64,000 bases of DNA from Comamonadaceae bacterium (GCA_947448735.1 CANFOS010000013.1:18397-82396); one strand, 5' to 3'. Counted from the first letter of the stretch, positions 14,934-23,191 are shown. The notes: generated by a model not told the origin, from the letters alone. Numbers and translations are program-made.

Positions 14934-15356
14934 ATGCGTGTTGTGATCGATACCAACGTTTTTGTGGGTGCTTGCCTTGGAGTGGGGGCATCCAACGGGG
15001 TGATTCGGGCTTGTTTGGAGCGCCGGGTAGTGCCGCTGATGGGTGAAACCTTGTTCAGGGAGTTTGAGGCGGTGCTGGCGCGTGATGCCCTGTTCGTCAA
15101 CAGCCGCTTGAACGCACAAGAGCGTAACGCCTTGCTGGACAGCTATTTGGCGCTGTGCGAGTGGACGCGTGTTTACTTTTTGTGGCGTCCCAATTTGCAA
15201 GATGAATCGGACAACCATTTGATAGAACTTGCCGTGGCGGGTGATGCTGACGCCATCGTCACCCGCAATTTGCGCGACTTGCAGGGTGCCCAGTTGCGTT
15301 TTGGCGCATTGCGGGTGATTTCACCCGAAGACTTTTTGAAGGAGCTTTTGACATGA
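14934..15356 (+). CDS. PIN-domain putative toxin (COG1569 type)
   Basis: This 140-residue PIN RNase fold has an N-terminal VIDTNVFVGACLG and later acidic positions (FREFEAVL, GDADAIVTRNLRDL), as expected for a metal-dependent ribonuclease toxin. The track frame starts at 14826, but ATG 14934 gives the proper PIN start. Its stop overlaps the next ATG (ATGA), so toxin and antitoxin are coupled. The order is toxin first, unlike classic vapBC. Confidence 0.82.
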   Translation: MRVVIDTNVFVGACLGVGASNGVIRACLERRVVPLMGETLFREFEAVLARDALFVNSRLNAQERNALLDSYLALCEWTRVYFLWRPNLQDESDNHLIELAVAGDADAIVTRNLRDLQGAQLRFGALRVISPEDFLKELLT

Positions 15357-15571
15357 CCGCCCTGACCGTACGCCTGCCTGACGAAAAACACCGCCGCCTC
15401 AAAGCTCTGGCCAAGAGCCGTGGCACGCCATTGAACCGTCTGATCGACGACATGACCACGGTCATGCTGGCTGAGTTTGATGCCGAAACGCGTTTTCAGT
15501 TACGTGCTGCCCGGGGCGCCGGGCAGGAGGCGATGGGCCTGAAGTTGTTGGACAAAGCCATGGTGTCTTAG
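15353..15571 (+). CDS. Ribbon-helix-helix-like antitoxin partner
   Basis: This 72-residue protein begins TALTVRLPDEKHRRLKALAKSRGTPLNRLID, a ribbon-helix-helix pattern. Its C-terminal tail probably wraps the PIN toxin encoded just upstream. It is translationally coupled to the toxin by ATGA. The role is assigned from fold and neighbour. Confidence 0.75.
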   Translation: MTALTVRLPDEKHRRLKALAKSRGTPLNRLIDDMTTVMLAEFDAETRFQLRAARGAGQEAMGLKLLDKAMVS

Positions 15572-15818
15572 CCTTTGGGCGCAAGATCACAAGCCAACCA
15601 GGGATAAATACGGCCACCGACACAACCCAAAAAAGGCTTGAAACCCTGGTCGTGCGATACAAGATCGGCATCGACGGCCTGCCGCCCGCCTCGACTTAGG
15701 CAGTGTCGGCATAACTCCAAGTGCGACATATCTAGGCAAAGAGGCGCGCCAAGCCGGAGCTGCACGGATAAAACCAACCGGCGCGTTCATGCATGATGCG
15801 ATGTCTATGATGTCAGCC

Positions 15819-16211
15819 ATGACAGAAATTAGCCCTAAACCCTGCGCGTTTTGCACCCTGCCTTCAGCGCGGGTGATTGACGAAAACGCCACGGCCATAG
15901 TTATCCGTGACGGCTACCCGGTGTCGCCCGGTCACACCCTGTTGATACCTAAACGACACACGGGTTCTTTTTTTGATCTATCGGAACAGGAGCGTGGAGA
16001 CCTGTTGGGCCTGCTTGACCGTGCGAAGCTGGTGTTGGACAAAGAGTTTCAACCGCAGAGCTACAACATCGGCATCAATGACGGCGCTGCAGCCGGCCAG
16101 ACGGTGCCCCATCTGCATGTGCACCTGATTCCTCGTTTTGAGGGTGACTTGCCTGATCCAAGGGGAGGTGTGCGATGGGTGATTCCGGACAAGGCGAAAT
16201 ACTGGCCATGA
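15819..16211 (+). CDS. HIT-family nucleotide hydrolase/transferase
   Basis: This is a histidine-triad protein of about 130 residues with HLHVHLIPR at the active site and an N-terminal CAFCTLP. The track starts at 15789; ATG 15819 (MTEISPKPCAFC) gives the usual HIT length. HIT proteins cleave nucleoside phosphoramidates, dinucleoside polyphosphates or adenylates. Its stop codon overlaps the ATG of the nuclease gene that follows, a tight link suggesting that the two proteins act together. Confidence 0.85.
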   Translation: MTEISPKPCAFCTLPSARVIDENATAIVIRDGYPVSPGHTLLIPKRHTGSFFDLSEQERGDLLGLLDRAKLVLDKEFQPQSYNIGINDGAAAGQTVPHLHVHLIPRFEGDLPDPRGGVRWVIPDKAKYWP

Positions 16212-17113
16212 CGCGCGACGAAGTTATTGCTGCGTTTAACGCAATCCGTGTCTGGACAAACGGGGACCGACGGGCGGTGCACAAGCCGCTGTTGGTGCTG
16301 TTGGCGTTGTCCCGCGTGAACGACGTGACTGCGCAAACGATGGATTGGAACGATGCCGAGCCTTTGCTGAAAGTCTTGCTGGAAGAGTTTGGTCCAGATG
16401 GTTCGTCCAATACTCGTCATTACCCGTTCTGGCATTTACAGACCGATGGGCTCTGGCTGTTAAGTGGTCCTACAGAGATTCTGAATCGTCCGCCGGGTGC
16501 GACGCCAACACTGACGGAGTTGCGGCAGAACCGTGTTCGGGGCGGTTTCACCATGCCCATTTACGACGCACTGAAGGCGGACCCCGATCTCATTAATATC
16601 GTCGCGCAGCGCATTGTGGATGCGCATTTTCCGGAGAGCATTCGAGGTGATGTACTTGGTGCGGTGGGCCTTGCACAGGTTGAGTCCATGGGCACGCCTA
16701 AGGATCCACAACGCCGGCGTGATCCCGCCTTTCGGGAAAAGGTTCTTCGGGCCTATCAATACCGCTGCGCGGTGTGCGGCCACGACCTTCGCATGGGGCA
16801 AAAGTCTATCGGACTAGAGGCGGCTCACATCAAATGGTTTCAAGCCAATGGTCCGGACGAAGTGCCTAACGGCATTGCCATGTGTTCGCTACACCACAAG
16901 GTGTTTGACCTGGGTGCATTCAAGATCCTGCCCGAAACCTATCTGATGGTTTTCAGCCAGGATCTCAACGGTAGCGAAGATGCGTCCCACCGCATGCTGG
17001 CCTACCACGGATCAGGAATGATCCTTCCCCAAAGCCAAGAGTACCTGCCGCACCCGGCCAATTTGGATTGGCACGCCAGGCAGGTATTCAAAAGCCCGGC
17101 AAGGAGCGGCTGA
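16208..17113 (+). CDS. SBD-HNH restriction endonuclease, phosphorothioate-DNA-dependent type
   Basis: This 301-residue protein begins MTRDEVIAAFNAIRVW, followed by RRAVHKPLLVLLALSR and TRHYPFWHLQTDGLW, the pattern of the sulfur-binding domain of phosphorothioated-DNA-binding restriction enzymes. The C-terminal third is an HNH nuclease (CAVCGHDLR, LEAAHIKWF, CSLHHKVFDLGAF). Such type IV-like enzymes cut DNA carrying backbone sulfur. No dnd modification genes are in the window, as expected for a barrier against foreign modified DNA. The track start at 16175 lies inside the HIT gene; ATG 16208 overlaps the HIT stop (ATGA). Confidence 0.82.
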   Translation: MTRDEVIAAFNAIRVWTNGDRRAVHKPLLVLLALSRVNDVTAQTMDWNDAEPLLKVLLEEFGPDGSSNTRHYPFWHLQTDGLWLLSGPTEILNRPPGATPTLTELRQNRVRGGFTMPIYDALKADPDLINIVAQRIVDAHFPESIRGDVLGAVGLAQVESMGTPKDPQRRRDPAFREKVLRAYQYRCAVCGHDLRMGQKSIGLEAAHIKWFQANGPDEVPNGIAMCSLHHKVFDLGAFKILPETYLMVFSQDLNGSEDASHRMLAYHGSGMILPQSQEYLPHPANLDWHARQVFKSPARSG

Positions 17114-17183
17114 TGTTTGTTTCATAGACCTGTTGGGTTCACCAATAGCTTAAATATTCGAAGAGATTCAGTTGTGATGCACC

Positions 17184-18147
17184 TTAAACATACCGCCCAA
17201 TAGCCGCCAACAGCATCTTCTGCACCGAAGCCTTGAGCGCCGGTGGTGCCAGCACTTCAACATCCGGGCCAAAGCGCAAAATGTCGCCGACCAATTCTCG
17301 GTCATCAGAGTAGGGTATGGACAGCACAAAGCTGCCGTCTGCCTCGGTTGTGCTTTGTTGCTCTGGGTGCCAGACTTCGCGTGACACCCATTGCGATCGC
17401 TTGGGTGAAAATTTCAGCTTGGCCCATTGGGTGTCAGACCCGGCAAAGATGCCGTAGCCGGCGCTCATTTCGGCCTTTATTTTTTCTGGCGGCACTTCGG
17501 TGGCGGGTTCGTCCATCACTATCATGTTTTCGATGGCGTCTACAGAAAAGCTGCGCAGGCCGTTGCGCAGGTGGCACCAGGCGTCCAGGTACCAGTTGTT
17601 TTTGTAATGCACCAGGCGCTGGGGCGAGACTTCACGCTCCACGGTTTCGCTGGTTTGGCGGTTGAGGTGGCTGATCTTGATACGCTGGCGGGCCATGGTG
17701 GCGGCGGCCAGCACTTCAAACACTCTAGGCGCCAGTGTGCGTTTACGCGAGTTGATGATCAGGATGTGTTTGGCCACGTCCTTTTGCGCCAGGCCTTGCT
17801 GGCCCATCAGCTCTGCCAGCCTGCCCTGGATGGGTTTAAGGGTAGCCGCCAGTACCGTGGGCTCTAGCTGCGACAGCAGCTGCTCAATCGTCAGCAGGGC
17901 CAGCAGCTCGTCATGGCTAAACCACAGGCCGGGCATCTCGCTGTCGGTGTGGCCTTGCGCCATGCGGTAACCACCCAGGTCGCGGTCAAAAACAATGGGC
18001 ACATTGCAGCTGGTCGCGCAGCTTGGCAATGTCGCGCTTGAAGGTGGCCTGCGATATCTCCAGCGCCGCCTGAATGGCCGCAGCAGACATGGCGCCGCGG
18101 CCAGAAAGCAAGCCCTTGTAACGGTACAGTCGCGCAATTTCACTCAT
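17184..18147 (-). pseudogene. WYL-domain transcriptional regulator disrupted by a +1 frameshift
   Basis: From ATG 18147 the frame reads MSEIARLYRYKGLL...AALEISQATFKRDIAKLRDQLQC, a deoR/HTH_11-type DNA-binding domain, and stops after about 50 codons. The rest of the protein (VPIVFDRDLGGYRMAQG onward, with the WYL ligand domain and LVHYKNNWYLDAWCHLR) continues in another frame. Deleting one base near 18006 would restore LRDQLNVPIVFDRDLGGYRM, the usual family sequence. The track's 319-residue version uses a nonsense N-terminus. It is either a recent inactivating mutation or a sequencing error. WYL proteins often regulate defence islands, which fits the neighbourhood. Confidence 0.8.
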
Positions 18148-18269
18148 GCCTGCTCCTGCCATTTGTGTTGAGTTTCATTATTACAACTATTACAGACTGA
18201 AGGCTCTCAGGGTGATCCCGGGCATGCCTCTATTTGCGCGGTCAGGGCTGTAGTTAGGAACAGGGCGGG

Positions 18270-18288
18270 AGGCTCATGTGGTGAGCCT
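18270..18288. repeat. 19-bp hairpin AGGCTCA-N5-TGAGCCT
   Basis: This is a perfect 7-bp inverted repeat in the gap between two minus-strand genes. A nearly identical 19-bp hairpin lies at 22807-22825 (AGGCTCAT-CTC-ATGAGCCT). Neither has a U-tract, so they look like a small dispersed repeat rather than terminators. Confidence 0.5.
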
Positions 18289-18344
18289 GGGCGCTGAAAT
18301 GCACACACCGGGGCAATGGCAGGGCCATCGACCACTCCCTTTGT

Positions 18345-18908
18345 TTAACCTAGCAATGGCAGTATGGGCTGCGACAGCACCCGGTTAACAAACGACTCAG
18401 GATCGGCGCGGCGGCGCTCAAACTCTGGGGTTGAATAGCAGCTTGGGTTGATTTTCCGGCCAAGTTTGGCTTCGGCGGTTTCCAGGGCGGCCAGCACCTG
18501 ACTGAGCTGCAAGCTCTCGCCAACCAGCATCACATCTATGTCACTTTGGGCTGTGTCGGTTTGCTTGGCGACCGAGCCATAGACCCAGGCAGATTTCAGG
18601 TCGGGCAGCAGCGCTTGTAAGGCCTCACGCAGCACCGGCACCGTGCCCAGTGTTTTGCGCGTCAAGGCTACCAATTCCGCGTAAACGGGTGACTTCATGT
18701 TGGCTTGAAAGCGGCGCATGTTGCCGACCGCCTGCGCATCGACCAGCCCCGCCGCTGCCAGACGGTTCAATTCGCGTTGCAAAGATGCGCTGCCCAAGCC
18801 GGTCAGGCGGCGCAACTCGCTCAAGTGATAGGCCCGCTCGGGTTGACCAAAGACCCAGCTCAAAACGCGGGCCTGGCTTTCGGTAAAGAGAGCAGAACTG
18901 ATAGACAT
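18345..18908 (-). CDS. HTH-nucleotidyltransferase fusion regulator
   Basis: This 187-residue protein has an N-terminal winged helix-turn-helix (YHLSELRRLTGLGSASLQRELNRLAAAGLV) joined to a minimal nucleotidyltransferase domain with the motif WVYGSVAKQTDTAQSDIDVMLVG (GS-x(n)-DxD). Such proteins occur as stand-alone regulators or as MNT-type antitoxins that AMPylate a HEPN partner. No HEPN gene is adjacent here. ATG 18908 (MSISSALFTE) is preferred to the longer track start because the extension has no homology-like pattern. Confidence 0.78.
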   Translation of the reverse strand: MSISSALFTESQARVLSWVFGQPERAYHLSELRRLTGLGSASLQRELNRLAAAGLVDAQAVGNMRRFQANMKSPVYAELVALTRKTLGTVPVLREALQALLPDLKSAWVYGSVAKQTDTAQSDIDVMLVGESLQLSQVLAALETAEAKLGRKINPSCYSTPEFERRRADPESFVNRVLSQPILPLLG

Positions 18909-19018
18909 GCCAAATAATAGCATGATCAAGCTAAATATTGGCTTGTTTGCGCTTTCGAGTGAAAGCACGTCACTGAACCAGGATTTCGCGCGAAGCTTGT
19001 GGACATGACAGCTTTAAA

Positions 19019-19040
19019 ATATACTTTTGAAAATGTATAT
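19019..19040. promoter_or_regulatory. Operator-like inverted repeat ATATAC-N10-GTATAT
   Basis: This perfect 6-bp inverted repeat lies 20 bases upstream of the AbrB/MazE-type antitoxin gene, in an AT-rich promoter stretch. Antitoxins of this class usually bind such palindromes with their toxin to autoregulate. The role is inferred from position. Confidence 0.5.
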
Positions 19041-19060
19041 CTAAAGAAGGGGGGTTCTTC

Positions 19061-19306
19061 ATGCAAGTTGCCAAATGGGGAAATAGTCTGGCGGTGCGCC
19101 TGCCGGTGGCCTTGGTGCAAGAGCTGGGCATTGCAGATGGGGATGAACTGCTGCTGCAACCGGCACACAGAAAAGGAGCGCTGCCGGCCAGTGTCAACGT
19201 GACCCGACTGCCCGGCAAGCTGGAGCGCTTGCAGGCGATGCGCCACTTGCGCGCGCCTTGGGGCGCAGACTTTGCCTTTGACCGCGAAGAGGCCAGCGCC
19301 AGGTGA
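19061..19306 (+). CDS. AbrB/MazE-fold antitoxin
   Basis: This 81-residue protein begins MQVAKWGNSLAVRLPVALVQELGIADGDEL, the swapped-hairpin AbrB/SpoVT fold of VapB/MazE antitoxins. The C-terminal half probably binds the toxin encoded by the next gene, whose GTG start overlaps this stop. The run GAAGGGGGG just upstream supplies a ribosome site for ATG 19061. Confidence 0.85.
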   Translation: MQVAKWGNSLAVRLPVALVQELGIADGDELLLQPAHRKGALPASVNVTRLPGKLERLQAMRHLRAPWGADFAFDREEASAR

Positions 19307-19716
19307 AGGCGTTTATCGACACCAATGTGCTCATTTATTGGGTGGACGACAGCACGCGGGCCGATGTGGTGGAGCGGTTGCTGGCGCAGCAGGCGGTCAT
19401 CAGCGTGCAGGTGCTCAATGAATTTGCCAATGTGCTGCGTAAAAAACGCGCTATGCCGCTGCCGGATGTTGAAGCCCTTTGCACCACCTTGATAGACACC
19501 TGCGATGTGCTTGACTTGAGCGTGCGCACCCATCAAACAGCCTTGGCCTTGATGGCGCGCTACCAGTTGTCGGTGTACGACGCCAACATCGTTGCAGCCG
19601 CCTTGAGCGATTGCGCCGTTTTGTACACCGAGGACATGCAAGACGGACTCAACCTCAAACTGCCTGGATCGGCAGGCACTAACTCGCTGGTTATTCGCAA
19701 CCCGTTTCGGGCTTGA
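19303..19716 (+). CDS. VapC-type PIN-domain ribonuclease toxin
   Basis: This 137-residue PIN protein has FIDTNVLIYWVDD, VLNEFANVL and YDANIVAAAL, giving the acidic metal site of VapC toxins. It starts with GTG inside the antitoxin stop (GTGA), so translation is coupled. As a VapC it would cleave a specific tRNA or rRNA site when freed. This is the second of three PIN modules in the island. Confidence 0.87.
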   Translation: MKAFIDTNVLIYWVDDSTRADVVERLLAQQAVISVQVLNEFANVLRKKRAMPLPDVEALCTTLIDTCDVLDLSVRTHQTALALMARYQLSVYDANIVAAALSDCAVLYTEDMQDGLNLKLPGSAGTNSLVIRNPFRA

Positions 19717-19774
19717 GTACTTGCAGAGTTTGTATGGCACAAACTGAAACCTGATGAGGTTGCAGTTAAATGCC

Positions 19775-19798
19775 TATAATGTACATTATTAAAGTACA
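19775..19798 (+). promoter_or_regulatory. Promoter -10 and operator of the Phd/FitAB-like module
   Basis: A perfect TATAAT at 19775-19780 overlaps the inverted repeat TGTAC-N9-GTACA (19780-19798), 12 bases before the antitoxin ATG. The arrangement fits autorepression of the toxin-antitoxin operon. No convincing -35 at the right spacing was found. Confidence 0.55.
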
Positions 19799-19810
19799 TA
19801 AAGGATATTT

Positions 19811-20104
19811 ATGTCTATCTCCATAGCCCAATCCCGCCAGCAGCTGTCTGCCCTGATCGCTGCGGCACAGCAGCAACCCCAAGTCATCACCAACCGCAAT
19901 AAGCCCGTGGCGGTGCTGGTGTCGGCAGAATACTTTGCCCGAAGCCAGGCCGCTGTGAAGCCCGTTGACGACAGCTTTTACGCGCAGGTGCAGCAGTTGC
20001 GAGAGACCTTCCCGCCCCAAGACGATACCGGTCTGACTGTGCCAGACACCTCTGCGCGCCAAGCGCCTTGGCAGCGCGCCAATGACTTTGCGGGTCCTGT
20101 TTAA
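19811..20104 (+). CDS. Phd/YefM-type antitoxin
   Basis: This 97-residue protein begins MSISIAQSRQQLSALIAAAQQQPQVITNRNKPVAVLVSAEYF, the Phd/YefM DNA-binding and dimerisation fold. The C-terminal part, rich in Gln and Pro, would neutralise the PIN toxin that starts 11 bases downstream. The promoter directly upstream has an inverted repeat suited to autoregulation. Confidence 0.85.
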   Translation: MSISIAQSRQQLSALIAAAQQQPQVITNRNKPVAVLVSAEYFARSQAAVKPVDDSFYAQVQQLRETFPPQDDTGLTVPDTSARQAPWQRANDFAGPV

Positions 20105-20115
20105 AGCTGCCCGGT

Positions 20116-20526
20116 ATGAGCGCCACCATCGTTCTGGCTGACACCAACGTCATCAGTGAGTTTGTGAAAAGCACACCCAACGCGCAGGTGATGCGCTGGC
20201 TGGAGTCGGTGCAACTCATGGCCATCTCTGCGGTCACGCTGGAAGAGGCTCACTTCGGGCTGGCCTGGCAACCCAACACCCGCAAACTGGCGCTGTTCAA
20301 CGCATTGGTCCAACGCATGCACTGCGTGTACCCCATCACCCCCGCCATCGCACAGCGCGGCGGCGCCTTGCGGGGGCAGTTCCAGGCCCAGGGCATCACA
20401 CGCAGCACGCCAGACATGCTGATAGCTGCCACCGCCATAGAGCATCAACTGGTGCTGGCCACCCGCAACGTGCGCGACTTTTTAGGCTGCGGGGTGCAGG
20501 TCGTGAACCCATTTGATTTTTCATAA
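20116..20526 (+). CDS. FitB/VapC-type PIN-domain toxin
   Basis: This 136-residue PIN protein has VLADTNVISEFVKSTP, TLEEAHFGLA and TPDMLIAATAIEHQLVLATRNVRDF, closest in pattern to FitB. It is paired with the Phd-type antitoxin just upstream. The NERD-helicase gene begins 21 bases after its stop and may be co-transcribed. Confidence 0.86.
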   Translation: MSATIVLADTNVISEFVKSTPNAQVMRWLESVQLMAISAVTLEEAHFGLAWQPNTRKLALFNALVQRMHCVYPITPAIAQRGGALRGQFQAQGITRSTPDMLIAATAIEHQLVLATRNVRDFLGCGVQVVNPFDFS

Positions 20527-20547
20527 GCCGGTTAGCATTCCCAGCCT

Positions 20548-22188
20548 ATGGCTACCTTGCATCCCGCGCTTTCATCAATTCACCCCCGCAGCCTGGGCAG
20601 TTACCGCGAGCGCGACGTGCTTGCCATGCTTGAGCAGGGTCTGCCTGACGGGTTTGATGTGTTTCACAGCGTTGACTGGTCGACCATGTACGAGGGTCGG
20701 CAGACTTTTGGTGAGGTGGACCTGGTGGTGATGGGGCCGGGCGGTCATGTCACGCTTTTAGAAGTGAAGGCGGGTGCGGTAGAGCTATCAGACACAGAGT
20801 TCACCAAGTCCTATAGTGGCGCGGCCGGGCGTCAAGACAAGAACGTGAGCCATCAAGCGCGCCGCCAGCACCACGGCCTGACGCGCGGGCTTGAAGATGC
20901 CGGACTGGCCGCCGTGCGGGTGGCCCACTTTGTGGTGCTGCCCGACCAGCTGGTGGCGCAGGGCACAGTGGCCTATCCGCGCGAAAGAATCATTGATGCC
21001 GGGCAGATGGACGACTTGACCGGGCTGGTGCGCGGATCTTTTCCTGCTACCAGTCTGCCAGCGCCCACGCGTGCGAAGGTGCATGACTTTCTGGTCAACC
21101 GCTTTGGGCTGCAACCTGACCCTTCTACGCTCATTGGGCAGGTACAAAGAGCCAGTGTGGCTCTGGCTGACGGCCTGGCCACCTGGGTGCCGCGCATATC
21201 GCATGCGGGCGGTGCGTTTGTGGTGGAGGCCACCGCTGGGTCGGGCAAGACGCAGCTGGCGCTGGCATTGCTCAGAGACGCATCGGCGCGCAAGCTTCGG
21301 TCGGCCTATGTCTGTTTTAATCGCTCGCTCGCTGACCATATGGCCAGCGTCTCGCCGCCCGTGGCAGAGGTGGCCACTTTTCATGAGTACTGCGCGCAAT
21401 TTGCCAGGGGCCGTGGCCATGAGCCAGACTTTGCCGACACCAGCGTTTACGCCCGCATGGCAGACGAGCTGTGCGCGCATGCCGGCGAGCAGTCGGTGCG
21501 GCTGGACTTGCTGGTGGTCGACGAGTCGCAAGACTTTGAGCCCAGCTGGGTGCAGGCGCTGGTCGCGCGGCTCAAGCCCGATGGCCGGTTTTATGTGCTG
21601 GGTGACCCGGACCAGCAGGTGTACCCGCGCGAAAGCTTTGACATGATGGATGCCGTGCACGTCAAGTGCATGGACAACTTTCGCAGCCCAGTGCGGGTGG
21701 TTGAGGTCATCAACCGCCTGCGCCTGGCAACCGAGCGGGTGACGCCAAAGTCGGCTTATCCGGGCGATCTGCCGTACTTTGAAGCCTATGGCGCTGGCCC
21801 AAAAGACGGTCTGCATGCACTTGAAAAATGTCTCAAGAAGCTGCTGGCAGAGGGTTACACCGCGTCCCAGATTGCGGTGATCAGCTTTGCTGGGCGCGAG
21901 CGCTCCGAGCTGTCGACCGCCACGCACCTTGCCGGGCTCAGTACCCGCCGTTTTTTGGGCACGTACGACAGCGCCGGCAACGCGCTGTGGAGCCAAGGCG
22001 AGTTGTTGGTAGAGACCATCTACCGATTCAAAGGCCAGAGCGCGCCGGTGGTGGTGCTGTGCGAGATCGACTTCAAAGAACTCAGTGCCAAAGAGCTGCG
22101 CAAACTTTTTGTCGGCTTCACGCGCGCGCAGCTGCGCCTGGTGTGCCTGATGTCTCAGGCGGCTTCGCAATTGCTGCTGTCGCGATGA
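20548..22188 (+). CDS. NERD-domain nuclease fused to a UvrD-like superfamily I helicase
   Basis: This 546-residue protein has an N-terminal NERD nuclease domain at about residues 20-130 (GEVDLVV and LEVKAG supply the D and ExK residues) and a superfamily I helicase core. Walker A is ATAGSGKTQLALA, Walker B is LLVVDESQDFE, and the UvrD-like C-terminal motifs are VETIYRFKGQSAPVVVL and LFVGFTRAQLRLV. NERD-helicases are recurrent in defence islands and plasmids. It is coupled to the hydrolase gene by ATGA. A DNA-degrading or DNA-processing defence role is likely but not shown. Confidence 0.83.
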   Translation: MATLHPALSSIHPRSLGSYRERDVLAMLEQGLPDGFDVFHSVDWSTMYEGRQTFGEVDLVVMGPGGHVTLLEVKAGAVELSDTEFTKSYSGAAGRQDKNVSHQARRQHHGLTRGLEDAGLAAVRVAHFVVLPDQLVAQGTVAYPRERIIDAGQMDDLTGLVRGSFPATSLPAPTRAKVHDFLVNRFGLQPDPSTLIGQVQRASVALADGLATWVPRISHAGGAFVVEATAGSGKTQLALALLRDASARKLRSAYVCFNRSLADHMASVSPPVAEVATFHEYCAQFARGRGHEPDFADTSVYARMADELCAHAGEQSVRLDLLVVDESQDFEPSWVQALVARLKPDGRFYVLGDPDQQVYPRESFDMMDAVHVKCMDNFRSPVRVVEVINRLRLATERVTPKSAYPGDLPYFEAYGAGPKDGLHALEKCLKKLLAEGYTASQIAVISFAGRERSELSTATHLAGLSTRRFLGTYDSAGNALWSQGELLVETIYRFKGQSAPVVVLCEIDFKELSAKELRKLFVGFTRAQLRLVCLMSQAASQLLLSR

Positions 22189-22733
22189 AAAACGCCGCCT
22201 ACTACCTGCCTGGCTACGGCGGCCTGTTGGCCACCGGCCTGGGCGCGGCTCTGCTTGCCCGCGGCCTTGATGTGACCGGTCGGCAAACGGTGGATGAGTT
22301 CAAGGCGCTGCCATTTCAAGAGCAGGTTGATCTGGTGGCGCAAGATTTACAGGCGCATTTCTGGCAAGCCGACGCCCGCGTGGTGGCCAACTCCTTCGGG
22401 GCTTATCTGTTCTTGCATGCGCAGGCGCAGCTGCCGCCATTTCCGGGCAGGGTGCTGTTGCTCTCACCCATCGTGGGCGAGTTCTCTAACGACGAGACGC
22501 AGATGAACTTCATTCCGCCCCGTGCTGAGCGGCTGAAGGCGTTGGCACAGGCCGGGCAGTACCCGCCACTGGCGCACTGCGAGGTGCATGTGGGCGACCA
22601 AGACTGGCAAAGCAACCCTGTGAATGTGGCGGCGTTTGGCAAGCAGCTCGGGCTGGCGGTGACCATCGTGCCGCAAGCGGGCCACATGCTGGACAAAACC
22701 TATGTCAGCGCCTTGCTGGACCGCTGGCTTTGA
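22185..22733 (+). CDS. Alpha/beta-hydrolase coupled to the NERD-helicase
   Basis: This 182-residue protein starts at ATG 22185 inside the helicase stop codon; the track buries it in a longer frame from 21828. The nucleophile elbow is VANSFGAYLFL and the C-terminal GHMLD supplies the histidine, as in the small RBBP9/YdeN serine hydrolases. Its substrate is unknown. The tight coupling to a nuclease-helicase is unusual and suggests an accessory or effector role. Confidence 0.72.
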   Translation: MKNAAYYLPGYGGLLATGLGAALLARGLDVTGRQTVDEFKALPFQEQVDLVAQDLQAHFWQADARVVANSFGAYLFLHAQAQLPPFPGRVLLLSPIVGEFSNDETQMNFIPPRAERLKALAQAGQYPPLAHCEVHVGDQDWQSNPVNVAAFGKQLGLAVTIVPQAGHMLDKTYVSALLDRWL

Positions 22734-22806
22734 TGTTCTTGCGCTATGCCCGCCAAGTTTGGTGCCGTGTAGCCTAGTCGCCCCAAAGTTTTGCAACTCG
22801 CGCAAA

Positions 22807-22825
22807 AGGCTCATCTCATGAGCCT
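22807..22825. repeat. 19-bp hairpin AGGCTCAT-CTC-ATGAGCCT
   Basis: This perfect 8-bp inverted repeat lies upstream of the 93-residue gene. It nearly repeats the hairpin at 18270-18288. Related single arms CAAAAGGCTCA and TCAAAGGCTCATG occur near 23160 (minus) and 25169 (plus). Confidence 0.5.
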
Positions 22826-22878
22826 GCGATCAGCTCCAATACACAATAGGACACTGCAAAAAGACAACAAGGCAAAGC

Positions 22879-23160
22879 ATGAACGAACCGGATTTTTTAA
22901 ACGAGGTCGCGCAATCGATTGAACGCATGGACGAGGACTTGCGGACGCATTTCCGCACGGTCACCCGCATGCTGATGGCCTGCTACCTGGACGATAGCCA
23001 GAAGGCGGCGGTTTTTGTCACCCGGGGTGAAGGCGAGACTGCTTCCCTGGTGTCTGTGAACGCCGACGATGAAGAGCTCAGCAAAATGATGTTCTTCATG
23101 AAAGAGATGACGGGCGAGGCGATGTTGATCGGCGCCGGTCGGCCTCAAGATCTTCATTGA
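22879..23160 (+). CDS. Hypothetical 93-residue protein
   Basis: I do not recognise this family. It is a small acidic soluble protein beginning MNEPDFLNEVAQSIERMDEDLRTHF, with a predicted alpha/beta mix and no signal peptide or membrane segment. An AAGG element precedes ATG 22879. The reading frame has normal codon use, so it is probably a real gene. It sits between the NERD-helicase unit and the transglutaminase gene. Confidence 0.55.
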   Translation: MNEPDFLNEVAQSIERMDEDLRTHFRTVTRMLMACYLDDSQKAAVFVTRGEGETASLVSVNADDEELSKMMFFMKEMTGEAMLIGAGRPQDLH

Positions 23161-23191
23161 GCCTTTTGCCAAGTGCGGCCGTTGACCAGAA

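Noticed and set aside
20788-22170. 460-residue minus-strand frame
   Set aside because: It lies exactly opposite the NERD-helicase, which has clear nuclease and Walker motifs; the minus frame has none.
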